DNA from: Anadara kagoshimensis
Taxonomy: Eukaryota > Mollusca > Bivalvia > Arcoida > Arcidae
Direction of reading: 5' to 3'
Assembly: GCA_021292105.1 (NCBI GenBank)
Contig: CM037870.1
Coordinates: 24,630,424-24,694,423 of the forward strand
Length of the DNA stretch: 64,000 nucleotides
The notes beneath the pieces were generated by a model. It did no database searches, was not told where the DNA came from, and worked only from the letters and a program-made list of their open reading frames with translations. This document shows positions 22,535 to 33,907 of the stretch, piece by piece (the stretch's first letter is position 1; every line of letters begins with the position of its first letter). The translations under genes were made by a program, and so were the position numbers.

Positions 22535-24300
22535 TATCAAAAAAAGGCAACTAAATTCTGTTTGACATGCAAGTTGAACAGATTTATAACCAGAAAGAGA
22601 TTGGTGAGTAAAACCGCAGTGAAAACAGTAACAATATTGTTGGTGTATTTGCAATTTTATTCATCACGTAAAATTTAGATGAACATAATAATCAAACTTT
22701 CACAAATCTCTTCAGATATATAACAGAATTTTAGGAATGTATTTTCTTCAACAATCAACAACAAAATTAACCAAGGCACTTGTAAAAACGAACAAACAAA
22801 CAAACATATAACAAGAAAACGACTTTTTAGCCTGGAAAAAAGTATAATGATGCGAATTTTTGAATACTTAATTTCATTAAAAAAATTTAATATTTAGTCC
22901 AATTTCTCTGAGTGTATATAAGTAATTTATTCTTTGAACGGCCAATTGACATGTGGGTGGGTATTGAACACAAATGAGGTTATGCAGTATCATTGTCTTA
23001 CAAAACTTTAACAAATCTAAGTTTTAAGTGAAATTGGATACCAATGCAAGTGTCCCCAAAACGAACCCCACCTGGGAAATTCATGTTTTATTAACCATAT
23101 GAATGTTTAGAATGGCACATCGTCTGTTCTTGTGAAGTTTCACAAAGATTTGTTAAATGGATTTTGAGTGAAATCGCGGACATCATATTGGTGGAAGAAA
23201 TGGAGTAGACACTGTATGTCCCCACCCCCACCCCCACCACACCCACTTCGTTTTGGTTAAAGTAATGGAATGTAAATGGAATCACGAATCAATGATAATA
23301 AATATATAAAATACAATGTAATCTAACATTGGTCCTCAAATTCATTCAATGAATTATTACATGTATGTAATACAATATATACTTTTCAAACATGGCACAT
23401 TTTCAGTTTAACTGATAAAATGAATAAAAAAATATAACAAAATTTCACTATTAACAGTGACAACAACAACAACAACAACAAACATGGATTTATGTATTTC
23501 AATAACATATGCAGAAATTCAATTTTTCATATACAAATATTCAGAATGCTGTGTTTTTTAACCTTAAAAGAAGATAAATATTGAAAAATCTGAAAATTAT
23601 AAAAAATTATAAAAAAAATTAAAAATTTTGCACATGACAGTAGCACTTCTCAAATGTGTGTCATATAAATGTACCATTTAACGCATTTAAAAAGGGTATA
23701 CATAACATATGCATTTGTTTTGAAACCAAATTTACTAATTCATTACTGAATGTCTTTCAACACCCAAATTCTCTTAATTAAAAAATTCTAAAAATTCTAA
23801 AAATTAAAATACTGCACATGACTATTAATTAAAATTAATATATACATATTCATACATTTATTTAGGAAATTAAATTACAAATTTATCAGTGAATGTGTTC
23901 ATATCATTTGCAAACATTATCAGAATGGAATACCATCTAAACATTAGAATTCTCAATTTCATTAACCTGTGTCAGGAAAAGTCAGCAATACTTGTTTATA
24001 GATCATGTCATCTTATTTATATGGCCATTAATTTTTCTCATGTAAATAAAGATGGAATTTTTGATGTCTTGTTTACGTGTGTAGAAAATATATACAGTCA
24101 AATTGCCATTACCATTTATTCTGTTGTCGTGTGCGGATTTTGAATTTTTATCAAAATAATGCATTCAAAATCATCACATGTCACTGCCATGTACTAACCT
24201 TGAATACACTCTTTCAAAAACATTGACCAAACATTTTGTCAAAAACACAATCAACAAATTGGAAAAAGACAAGTCATGTCATTACTAAACTTGTTTTAAT
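22535..24300. other. AT-rich intergenic DNA
   Basis: No gene recognised. Simple repeats: C/A-rich (CCCCCA)n near 23220-23240 and (CAA)n at about 23462-23482. TTTTATCAAAATAATGCATTCAAAA near 24147-24171 resembles the AT-rich hairpin family at 22445 and 34000. Confidence 0.4.
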
Positions 24301-24306
24301 TTTGTA

Positions 24307-24350
24307 GCACTAGACGGACGTTTTGGAATAAAATTCATCATCTATAGTGC
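24307..24350 (-). pseudogene. Decayed hammerhead ribozyme
   Basis: It aligns base for base with 13069-13112. Helix I arms GCACTA/TAGTGC and the GTC triplet survive, but the core CTGATGA has become TAGATGA and GAAA has become AAAA on the minus strand. Both changes hit invariant catalytic positions, so cleavage is not expected. The flank to about 24420 resembles the rest of the element. Confidence 0.65.
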
Positions 24351-24896
24351 CCATACCAAAATTGAACTTAGAAAAAATAGAAGGACAAAGAAAGTATTTT
24401 ACCAAATATCAGTATGTAGAATGCCTACAGACATTTATAAATTTACTTAGGTGTTCGAAATAAGCAAATGACAATACAGTGTTCATTCCTGAAATTTAGT
24501 TGGTGTGACCATCCTAGCCCAGGTCTTGAAAATACTAGGGCCATATTTTTCTAAAATGGGTCAACATTACAACTTAACTTGGTTTTCTGTCAAAGGGTCA
24601 GTATTTAACAAAGAAAAAAATACATGTATTATAATAAGAAAGATCCAGAACTGGATTAATTCAAAACTCCACTAAAGCTGAAAACATGTACCAGGTTTGG
24701 TACACAGACAGTATTTAGTGAGACACTTATTACTTTTGGGACAATGGTCCCTTCTAGATCGAACACTGCAATGTAGACAAATCATGTACCGTTAGACCTG
24801 TCTTTCAGGCCACTTCTATATAAAGATCACCTTCTTTTAAAGGACATTAAAAAATTATCCCATTTGTTCTTTATTCATGTTATTTACCTGTATTTA

Positions 24897-24964
24897 AGTG
24901 TCACCTGTCCATAAAGGCCAACATAGCTGATTCCCTTGGGTGGCCTTTATAGACAGGTGTGACT
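24897..24964. repeat. Short inverted repeat, MITE C relative
   Basis: 24-bp arms (24897-24920 and 24941-24964) with CACCTGTCCATAAAGGCCA and its counterpart TGGCCTTTATAGACAGGTG surround a 20-bp loop. The arm sequence is shared with the element at 25493-25668. Confidence 0.6.
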
Positions 24965-25492
24965 GTATACACAAATATTTCTATAGGTTAGATCTATAAA
25001 GCCCTATGGAAGGTAATTTCATAGTGGCATTTTCATGAACAGGCATTCATTTAAAACTGAAATTTGAGTCTTTAAAAGCAAGTGGCTTGTACAACTGACT
25101 GCATAAAAGTCCAGCCAGCTATTTGGTTCCAAAATCATTTCTTAACTAAGATTTTCTTTAACTTGAATTTGGGAAATTTTGGCAATCTTTTTTGAAACTA
25201 GGAATAACCATTTTTGACAAAACTAAATACAAATGTTATAAGCTTGAAGACATCTCCAAACTTACATCTTAAATTCCCCGATATCTTAAGAATCAACAAA
25301 GTTATTAAGATTTGACAATAACCAGATTTAAGTTCAGAAAAATCTTAGTTAAGGAATGATTGTAAAACTGGGTCCGTTTTCAATGAGCTGTACAAAAAAC
25401 ATGCATATAGACTTGATTGTAGGTTTTTAGAGACAAGTGTCCTTCATAGAAATGTTTCTTGTATAAAACACCTTTTGGCAATGACTTAAAGG

Positions 25493-25668
25493 TACAGTCA
25501 AACCTGTCTATAAAGGCCACCTAATGTAACCAGTAAAAGTGGTCTTTATGTACATGTGGTCATTATATACAGGTTCAAATAATATGATTAATGAGCAACG
25601 GTGAGCAGTTGGGAAAATTTTTTACTAGCATTTAGAGGAAGTTGGTCTTTAAGACAGGTTTGACTGCA
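25493..25668. mobile_element. MITE-like element C, in the 3' flank of the zinc-ribbon gene
   Basis: The left arm contains AGTCAAACCTGTCTATAAAG and the right arm (about 25643-25668) the inverted TTTAAGACAGGTTTGACTG. The interior repeats GGTCTTTATGTACATG-type sequence. It begins 57 bp past the gene's stop codon in the direction of transcription, so it is probably in the 3' UTR. Confidence 0.6.
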
Positions 25669-25724
25669 GTTGCTTAGACTAAGGCAAAGGGTTTGTGTTA
25701 ATTTTTCTCAAGGGAAGGCCTTTG

Positions 25725-27269
25725 TTAATTTTCACGACAGATTTTTCTGACTCTGTCTAATAATTCGTCCAGTCGCTCGTCATATATTCCCAAGTCTCGA
25801 TAGGACTGCAGGATTTTACCACATTCCTCCATCTGCTCGGTTGTTTCTTGTAGTTCCCTCTTTTGTCGGAGTGACCTCACCATCTTGGATTTGTAGGCAT
25901 TTTTCAGTTCCTCGATAATTTCCTGTCTGACCACGCTTACCTGGCCCGTCATACCAGACATGGTCGTCTCGATGTGTTCCACCGCCTCTACTCTGCGCTG
26001 TTCTAAACACACTTCTCTCAATTTCAACAGAGCTGACGTAATTTCCGCGAATGCATCGTTAGTTTTTCCAATTGTGAAGTTGTTCAAATCAGCTATCTCG
26101 TCGATATCTTCCATGACAAACTTTGACAGATTGTACTGCTCATCGAAGGATTTCTTTTCCTCGGGAGTTATTGGTTTGGGTTTTTGTTTGGGAATGCTCT
26201 CTATGTAGTCCTCAGTTGAAAGCCTCATTGGAGACTTTCTAAATTGTGTCGTCTGCTCTGACTTCTCTGCTCGCTTTCTGCCTGATTTTGATTTTTTCTT
26301 CTTATATTTTTTCTTGGATTCAGTTTCCTCATTTGTAGTAAACCACATTTCATCAATGTCATTTTGCAAGCGTCCATTAGACATCGATTCTGAACAGTCA
26401 TGTTTACTTTTGTCCGCGATGTCCGCATTTTCTCTTCGGTGCATATTCTTGTTGCGTCTTCTCGCGTTTCTCCTGTTTTCGGCTGTTGCCATATACGTTT
26501 TGTATAAGTGTATCCTTAGTTGATATAAAGGCATGGTTTCAATAGTTTTATCCGGAAGTCCGTGTTCTAACATAAGTTTATCCGTATTCCTTATTCCGTG
26601 TTTCCCCATTCTAAAACATTTTATTTTCACGCAGTTTGGTACATGGAACTCATCAGGAGAAATAACCAGTGTCCCGTTTTCCTGTGTCCCTACAACTTCT
26701 ATTTTTTCATCAACATCTTGCAATCCTTCCTCAAGTTGTTTGGCCCTTTTATCGACTATAGTTTCTATCATTTTCTCATTGTGTTGTTTTCTACATTCGT
26801 CAATCACATTGTTCATATCCCTAATGGTGGTGTCCATGTGCTCGAACAGTTTGAGGTGCAAATAATAGTACTTCCGGTATTGATCGTCTAGATAATCCGG
26901 GTCCGAAACATTGGCCTCTTTCATTTTTTCTTTAGCTTGTAAAATCCTGTTAAATCGGTTATACAATAAATCGCCGACTAACAAATGGGGTTCTCTCTCA
27001 TAAACTGTCCCCTGTAAATCAGTCATGGGTATTATATCGCGGTGGGCACAGTTAGTACATCGTAAAACGAAATTACCATCCTTGATTTCTTCACCCTCGT
27101 AAAGGGACAGACAGTTCCTACAAAACACTGACAACCTGTCCCCGTCGACTAGGGGGTCACTCGTGTCCGAATCTACCAACCAGTCGTCTTCCAGTTCGCC
27201 GTCAGAGTTGTTATTTTCATCTTTTCTTTCTTTCGTCTCGTTATTTTCATCCGGCATGGAGGCCGCCAT
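25725..27269 (-). CDS. Zinc-ribbon, coiled-coil protein of unknown function (514 aa)
   Basis: This is a single uninterrupted frame. I start it at 27269 because the ATG there has an A at -3 and G at +4 (AAAATGGCG, reading MAASMPDEN). The frame stays open 21 codons further upstream, but without an ATG. Residues 50-74 hold CRNC and, 17 residues later, CTNC: a four-cysteine zinc ribbon preceded by a very acidic N-terminus. Residues 145-191 look like a charged helix or coiled coil. Two basic stretches (about 265-279, RRNARRRNKNMHRR, and 319-336, KKKYKKKKSKSGRKR) could be nuclear-localisation signals. The last 100 residues are again heptad-like. I see no membrane segment, signal peptide or catalytic motif, and do not recognise the family; a nuclear or RNA/DNA-linked role is only a guess. 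Coding is supported by length, conserved-looking domain order and a higher GC content than the flanks. The lack of introns in 1.5 kb suggests a retrocopy or lineage-specific gene. Confidence 0.85.
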   Translation of the reverse strand: MAASMPDENNETKERKDENNNSDGELEDDWLVDSDTSDPLVDGDRLSVFCRNCLSLYEGEEIKDGNFVLRCTNCAHRDIIPMTDLQGTVYEREPHLLVGDLLYNRFNRILQAKEKMKEANVSDPDYLDDQYRKYYYLHLKLFEHMDTTIRDMNNVIDECRKQHNEKMIETIVDKRAKQLEEGLQDVDEKIEVVGTQENGTLVISPDEFHVPNCVKIKCFRMGKHGIRNTDKLMLEHGLPDKTIETMPLYQLRIHLYKTYMATAENRRNARRRNKNMHRRENADIADKSKHDCSESMSNGRLQNDIDEMWFTTNEETESKKKYKKKKSKSGRKRAEKSEQTTQFRKSPMRLSTEDYIESIPKQKPKPITPEEKKSFDEQYNLSKFVMEDIDEIADLNNFTIGKTNDAFAEITSALLKLREVCLEQRRVEAVEHIETTMSGMTGQVSVVRQEIIEELKNAYKSKMVRSLRQKRELQETTEQMEECGKILQSYRDLGIYDERLDELLDRVRKICREN

Positions 27270-27315
27270 TTTGTATTGTTTCCGATAGCGACAGCGAGTA
27301 CGAAGGTTATTTAAA

Positions 27316-27327
27316 TCTATATATAGA
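27316..27327 (-). promoter_or_regulatory. Candidate TATA box for the zinc-ribbon gene
   Basis: The palindrome TCTATATATAGA lies 47-58 bp upstream of the chosen ATG. That would give a very short 5' leader (about 20 nt) if used in the usual way. AT-rich surroundings make a chance match possible. Confidence 0.3.
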
Positions 27328-27518
27328 CCCAATATGTGGGTCAGATTAGTTTTGCTATGTATAGTGTACTGATAATAAATTTATTGTGACATACTATCTT
27401 CTGTTTTACGTCGCACGAAGAGGATACTTTTAATAACCATAGCATGCGACGATGTTCTGACTTGCTGGACGAAAACGCTATATTTTGAAATCAATAGATA
27501 ATATTATGCGTCTCATTA

Positions 27519-27542
27519 ATTATTATTATTATTATTATTATT
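27519..27542 (+). repeat. (ATT)n microsatellite
   Basis: About eight ATT units. An imperfect duplicate of the flank (GGATTTAAAAGTTTTCATTAG / GAATTTAAAAATTCTCATTAG) follows at about 27544 and 27607. Confidence 0.8.
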
Positions 27543-27775
27543 TGGATTTAAAAGTTTTCATTAGATACCAATGTTATAATTATTATTATTTGAAGTTGAT
27601 TATTTGAATTTAAAAATTCTCATTAGACACCAATGTTTGAATAATACAAAATTAAGCCATTAAAAAATTACCAAAAATAAGCGTATGACATTTGACGACA
27701 TTTTTACTGTTATCAGCAATTTCTAATTAAATTTGTTAAATAGTTACATTGAAGCTTACAACAGATGGTTGGTTA

Positions 27776-28127
27776 AGTGTTGCTTAACGTCGCATCAGTA
27801 TTTTTTCAGCTATTCGCGACGAGAACTACTTATTAATCCCTATGGATTAATCTATAAACAAGTTCATGTATGCATCTGAAGTGCCATCTGCCTTGTACCA
27901 GCGCGCACTCAGGGCAATTTTAAGGTGCTAGCTCACCGAGTCAGTATGTCGCAGACAAGTGTACCACTCCCCCAGTCACATTATACTGACACCGGGTAAA
28001 CCAGTAATGGCCAACGGCAAGGAAAATTCACTTTCCCACATGTGGTCTGAGCGGGACTCGAACTCACAGCGGTGAGAGACCCTGGATTTGTAGACTGTCG
28101 TCTTATCCACTTAGCACCGCGGCTTCC
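27776..28127 (-). mobile_element. tRNA-derived SINE group 2, copy 2 (minus)
   Basis: Same order as 12580-12921: TTAACGTCGCATCAG, CAGCTATTCGCGACGAGAAC, CAGGGCAATTTTAAGGTGCT, GCTCACCGAGTCAGTA, then the reversed tRNA-like head with B box GGGACTCGAACTCACAG and A-box region GTCGTCTTATCCACTTAG. It lies about 450 bp upstream of the zinc-ribbon gene's candidate promoter, oriented away from it. Confidence 0.7.
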
Positions 28128-28466
28128 AAAAGCCGACAACAAATTTCAGTTTTAAAAGCTTATTTACATATGAAAATATCATTTGTGTTATTCATGAAAT
28201 TTTGTCTCGCACTCCAGTGGCCAATTCTCCCAATTAAATATTATTCAAGTCTATAATTATTGTAATATCTTAGACACATTGCAGTTATTTAAGGCAAGGT
28301 TTGACCTGTGCAGTTTCAGTGACAATTAGAAGTTTGCACGTGCTTTTACACGTCCCCCGCGGTCCTGTATATGGTAATTTTTTGCACGATTTCATTAAAG
28401 TAGGCGTCTCTGACAGTCTTATATGAAAACAGTAGTTTTTGCATTTTGCATTTTCAAAATTTAATG

Positions 28467-28469
<3 letters not shown>

Positions 28470-28523
<54 letters not shown>
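28470..28523 (+). repeat. (GA)n microsatellite
   Basis: About 27 uninterrupted GA units, with a TTTTG-rich run nearby at 28628-28660. Confidence 0.95.
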
Positions 28524-28527
<4 letters not shown>

Positions 28528-29034
28528 AACCTAAAAATTGTAGAAGCTAACGCGTAGTTTGCAAAAGAATTTCCAAAATGATGTTGTCACAAAACACTGA
28601 AACGCTGATGTAGTATATAGTTTATGTCATATGTTTTTGTTTTTGTTTTGTTTTGTTTTTTATCGTTCAGGAAAAAACATGTCAGATACTAGTAGACGTT
28701 TAATTATTTTCAAATTTCTCCATGAAGAAATACATTTCTTTCTTAAAGCAGATTTTTAACGTCAACAACATTAGTAACAAAAATAGATAAAATAATAGCA
28801 CATGAAAAAATGACCATATAAACATCGCCAAAAACAACAATTACAACAACAATATGCAACAACCGTTCTAACATAACAATTTAATGTACCGCCACATAAA
28901 GCAATGAGCATAAAAGCAAAAGAACCACAGGAACCATAAACGAACTGTCCTTGTGCTTATTTGGAAATTTTGTCCAAAACTAACACGTGACAGAACACCA
29001 ATACACAACCGTATTAACCAACCAACACAATGAC
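28524..29034. other. Intergenic DNA flanking the 94-bp array
   Basis: No gene recognised. AAC/ACA-rich text (28760-28870) gradually approaches the composition of the array that follows. Confidence 0.4.
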
Positions 29035-29962
29035 GACACAACAAAATAAACGAAAATGAAAACAAGACACAAGAAAATGAACGAAACGACACAACAAGGC
29101 AAACGAAAAAGAAAAACTACACAACAAAATGAACGAAAATGAATACGAGAAACAAGAAAATGAACGACAAAGAAAATGAGACGTGGCACAACAAGGCAAA
29201 CGAAAAAGAAACACGGCAATTAAATGAACGAAAATGAAAACGAGACACAAGAAAATGAACGAAAAGAAAATGAGACACGACACAACAAGGCAAACGAAAA
29301 AGAAACACGGCAATTAAATGAACGAAAATGAAAACGAGACACAAGAAAATGAACGAAAAGAAAATGAGACACGACACAACAAGGCAAACGAAAAAGAAAC
29401 ACGGCAACAAAATGAACGAAAATGAAAACGAGACACAAGAAAATGAACGAAAAGAAAATGAGACACGACACAACAAGGCAAACGAAAAAGAAACACGGCA
29501 ACTAAATGAACGAAAATGAAAACGAGACACAAGAAAATGAACGAAAAGAAAATGAGACACGACACAACAAGGCAAACGAAAAAGAAACACGGCAACTAAA
29601 TGAACGAAAATGAAAACAAGACACAAGAAAATGAACGAAACGACACAACAAGGCAAACGAAAAAAAAACTACACAACAAAATGAACGAAAATGAATACGA
29701 GAAACAAGAAAATGAACGACAAAGAAAATGAGACACGACACAACAAGGCAAACGAAAAAGAAACACGGCAACTAAATGAACGAAAATGAAAACGAGACAC
29801 AAGAAAATGAACGAAAAGAAAATGAGACACGACATAACAAGACAAACGAGAGAAACACGGCAACAAAATTAACGAAAATGAAAACGAGACACAAGAAAAT
29901 GAGACACGACACAAGACAAACGATAGAAACACGACACAACAAGGCAAACGAAAAAAAAACCG
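29035..29962 (+). repeat. 94-bp tandem array, about ten copies
   Basis: The unit starts GAAACACGGCAACTAAATGA and ends AACAAGGCAAACGAAAAA. Cleanest spacing is exactly 94 bp (unit starts near 29219, 29313, 29407 and 29501). Shorter variant units also occur: a variant block with AAAACTACACAACAAAATGA near 29116 recurs near 29668, giving a higher-order period of about 552 bp. The plus strand is almost free of T. Long minus-strand frames rich in F, S, V, L and C are repeat artefacts. Confidence 0.9.
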
Positions 29963-30197
29963 TGACGACACAACAAGATTAAGACATAAATTACCATGTG
30001 GCATTGACCCTAAATTATCAACTATACAACAAAACGTGACTTGTATCATAAATGTGGCAGTTTTTGGATTAATTTAATATCTAACAGACAATAATGACAC
30101 TACGCTCATATTATTTGAATATATGTTGTATATACTTAGATATATATTTAAAATAATAACATACAGATCCAAAAGGTTTAGTAAAGGTCTTGCTTAT

Positions 30198-30508
30198 AAC
30201 ATACCACTATATTGGTAGAGCGCTCGCTTCGTATGTGGGAGGTCGTGGGTCCGAACCCAGGTAAGTTCTGACCAAGAACTTGAAAAAATGTAGTTACCTT
30301 TTTTACCAAGCACCTGGTATTAAGAAATGAATGACGTGGTGTCCTTCGTATGAGACCTTAAAAAGCGATGCTCCGATAAAGAACTCTCCATGTACATTTC
30401 CCTGAGCGCAAGGGTACAATTTTCGGTCATTCGTTTCTAACTGTTAATGTCTCGAAATAAGTGAAATATTCTTTACTAGGGCGTTAAATCCCTTTCAACC
30501 AATCAATC
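30198..30508 (+). mobile_element. tRNA-derived SINE, diverged group 1 copy
   Basis: The head has ATTGGTAGAGCGCTCGCTTC (A box) and GTGGGTCCGAACCCAGG (B box). The body has CTGACCAAGAACTTGAAAA, CCAAGCACCTGGTATTAAG, ATGTCTCGAAATAAGTG and AAATATTCTTTACTAGGGCG, the same order as in group 1. The tail is CAACCAATCAATC, not (CAACT)n, so this is a separate subfamily. Confidence 0.7.
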
Positions 30509-31361
30509 TTGCATGTAACTGGACAAAACTGAAAAATGGCCGTTTGATATGTGTACCTAAAAATTAGGAAAAACCAAATAGCACTTATGATTTACATATA
30601 AATCTTTTTATTTTTATGGTTGATTGGAAATAATTGCATATCAATGAGTTCAATGAAAATTATTTGTATTTATTAATTAGCATAATTAATTAACCGTTTC
30701 AATGGTTTTAATTGGTTTTTATACGTAGAAAAAGTAAAAGTATGGTCAATTATTACTTATAAGTCCCGACATATGGACTTGATAATACACACGTTCAAAT
30801 CCCACGTTATACTGACGCTATATGATCACGTGACTATCCGCCATTGCAATTGTAAATACAGACATTATTTAATAAATGACTTCTTGTGTGATCGGCAACG
30901 ATTGTTGCTTCCGAAAAAATCGGTTTTTCCAACATTAATCAATTTATTATAAAGAAAATCGTTTTACTAATAATCAAGCATGGTCAGTCTTTTGCGAGAA
31001 TGAATCAAGTTGTTACAAAATTGATTTCTGACTTGCATATGAGGGCAAAATTAGCCGCTGTCCCTCCCCTCTGTCCCACTCCTTGGTGCTCGTGCTTTGG
31101 ACTTCACACCCTGTCACACTATAGGCATTTTAGACATTGTATGTACGATGTTTTTTTCAAAAAACAATACAGTGCCATGTTTTTTTTTCAAAAAACAATA
31201 CAGTGCCATGTTTTTTCAAAAAACAATAGTGGTTTTGTTCAAAATGGATACACGATTAACATTTTTCGTTCAATGTGAGGTGTTTGTATTATTTTACCTT
31301 TTGAAATGCACTGAAAAATTATTAAGTTCGATATTTCGAAGATTATCGATATCGATATGGG
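30509..31361. other. Intergenic DNA with a small triplication
   Basis: No gene supported. At about 31142-31232 a unit of the form TTTTTTTCAAAAAACAATA plus CAGTGCCATG is repeated three times, each with a T/A-rich self-complementary core. TATCGATATCGATA at 31344-31357 is a small palindromic run. Confidence 0.5.
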
Positions 31362-31585
31362 CAAACAACATTGACCTTTCCGCTTGACCTTTAAATTTAG
31401 ATATTTATTATGGACCAATATATTTATCTATATGAAACATAGATGTTTATTTCATCTCAGTGACATCAGGGGAGACATGCATTGCTTATTTATTAATTAA
31501 CTTCGAACCCTAACACTACTCATGGTGGATGATAGGTATATGAACATCCCTTGTAAAAGGTCAAGCTGACATGTCAATGTTGTTG
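31362..31585. mobile_element. MITE-like element E, copy 1
   Basis: The left arm CAAACAACATTGACC...CGCTTGACC (31362-31392) is the inverted counterpart of GGTCAAGC...GTCAATGTTGTTG (31559-31585). The same arms are found at 44212-44454. Non-coding interior of about 170 bp. Confidence 0.55.
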
Positions 31586-31974
31586 GTCTATATACATATA
31601 TCATGAAAATATCTCATTGCAATTAATTATACGTTATTGAGTATTGACATTAAATATATGATAATAGATATAATTTATCATCGATAATCTAATCTGTCTT
31701 TAATCCATGGAGGTCGCTGATCCCTCATATACTTGGTAATACATGCATTTCTGCATGTTTCCTTGTTTTGGATATCGGATTAGGGGACGTCTTTGTAACC
31801 TTGTTTGATATTTATTATTTCAAAATATGAAGGTCTGAAAAGAATCTGTTGACTATTTTTGTTGTGTTCTCTCTTGGTTTTAGAGGTACCAAAACGAACA
31901 AAGGTAAGAACTTATGTCATCGAGGAGTGGAGTATTTTTGAAGGTTACGCTCTAGTCAGTTTCTCTCTTTTAAA

Positions 31975-32112
31975 CCAGACTGGTCAGTTCAGAGATGACG
32001 GAGGAAACCGAAAGAAAAACCACTAACAAGCAAACTGGCAAAACTGTCTACCACTAGGTAGGCTGTCGGATATTCAAACACGTGATTTAGACCATCCGGG
32101 CACCGAGGCCCC
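31975..32112 (-). repeat. SINE-like fragment
   Basis: GATGACGGAGGAAACCGAAA, AAACCACTAACAAGC and CAAACTGGCAAAACTGTCTA parallel GAGGAAACTGGAGTG, AACACCACTAACTTC and CAAACTGGCAAACTTTCTC at 53425-53520. Head and boundaries are not clear. Confidence 0.45.
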
Positions 32113-33690
32113 TAAAATTCACCTGTATCAAAGCAATTGTTTCTGGCATTTGACACGATCATACATTTGGTACTTTGGAACTATGCCATCAATTCATGGT
32201 TCCAGTATATTATTTCTGCTTTAGGCTACTGTTTTGGAACTGCTCAATGTGCAAGATACTATCCAATGAGGCACTATTAAAAGCTGTCAAGCATGCATTC
32301 GGCGAGTCTCATTTGGACAATTTATCTGATGATGTATAATGTTTGAGCATTAGGTTATTGCTTTTTGTTTGTTTAGTTTGCTAATACTTGTCTATAGGGC
32401 AATTAAAATCTTTTAAGCAACAATTTTAACCGCCATAAGCAAAGTTTATGATATCTGTATATATGTGTTCCATGTTGTACGAGTTTTTGGGCTCTTAATG
32501 TCTTGCGCTTGCTTAATATATAATATCGTATCTGGGGCGTTAGAATAAGACGGAGTGGTGTTTTAAATGAATAACACTTACGTTTTAGTCGTTTTGGTGA
32601 GCTGTTTCGTAACGTGTTGGTACTTCAGTGTGTTATCATTCAATATTTTAGATTGTCTAGTTCCCAATATTTAGAACATTTAACATTTTTCAGTTTGACA
32701 AATTATATAAGTATTCTTTTTCTAACATCTACATGTCAAATCATAATTAACCCCTCCCACCGTTGGGGTGGGGGTGGGTGGGGGTATATAGAAATCCCCC
32801 TGCCTGTTTGGCCGTTCCCTGTCTATGGATTTTGATCAAACATGGCACAAATGTAAACCAACATGAGATGATGTGTTACAATTGCATACCAAATAGCTCT
32901 ATACATGTTGTACATTTTATTACATCAAAAGTTCATGAAATGCTGTAATTTATGGACTTCTAACTACTTTATTTTGTGTTTCGTGCTCTGTGTCTAATTT
33001 GCTGACAAGTACATGCGAGTCCGCGTGCAAATCCAATTCAGTACTTTTTACTCTACAATGTCAACAGAACTGTTTAATGCTAAATTTATCTCGAACCAAC
33101 GTGCTAACCAAAACCTTTTTGCCCAAACAGCCGAGACTTGGGTAGGTTTTTCATAGGGTGTTTAAATCTTCAGCAGTTTGGGTAGTACATACCCATTCAT
33201 CAGCTGTGTTTTGAAACCATTTGGCAACATATATTTTGCATTTTCTAAAAGACTTAGAATTTGTCAAGCGTTTTGTTGCAAGTCGCTTCCAGCTTTTGTG
33301 CTTTGGAGTTTTTGAGCTTATATTTTATCAACTAGCAATTTATTTCTTAGCTGGCTTAATGATGAACAGTTGAGAAGATGGAGTCCAGAGGGCGGGTTTA
33401 GAATCTAAATTTATCATAATTTGTTTTATTTTTAGTTTTATTTACACACCCGTTGAAGAGCCCTGTAGCAAAATGATGAATAATGGGAAGATAGATTGGA
33501 ATACAGTTCGAAAGTTTAAATAAATATTTCAAGCAAATTAAAAGTAATATTATCAATAAATAAACAAAACGTGAAAATAATCAACAAGTTTTAAATTGTA
33601 ATACACTGGTGTTTAATTTTCCCATTTTAATAGATTTTTTACCCAAAATTAGACTCTTGAATTTTAATGTCTTTTAAAATGAATAGGAAA
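32113..33690. other. Intergenic DNA, no gene recognised
   Basis: Contains a G-rich run at 32764-32785 (GGGGTGGGGGTGGGTGGGGG), which could form a G-quadruplex. Otherwise AT-rich and broken in all frames. Confidence 0.4.
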
Positions 33691-33907
33691 TGTTGGCCGA
33701 GTGGTCTAAAAAACGGCATTTACTGTTCATATATCGCCTCTAACCGCTAATGGTTCGAATCCCACACGGCACATTTTAGTGTCAGAAAGTTTTCAGCTCG
33801 GTGTTTGTCTCCGGCACTTCGGCTTCCTCCTCCATCTATGAACATCAGTTCTACACCACCACTCCACTAAATAATTATAAAAAAACACTTCAGTACTGTA
33901 AGTAAAG

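Noticed and set aside
27270-27332. 21-codon upstream extension of the zinc-ribbon gene
   Set aside because: Opens with TTG and contains the TATA-like palindrome; the ATG at 27269 has much better context.
29117-29656. 179-codon minus-strand reading frame rich in F, S, V and L
   Set aside because: It runs across 94-bp satellite units in all three phases, so it is a repeat artefact.
31344-31357. TATCGATATCGATA run as a regulatory palindrome
   Set aside because: Short and low-complexity; no nearby gene start.
33160-33240. Possible hammerhead on the minus strand (CTGATGA followed by a TGGGTA/TACCCA hairpin)
   Set aside because: GAAA and the cleavage triplet are missing and no helix I partner is found.
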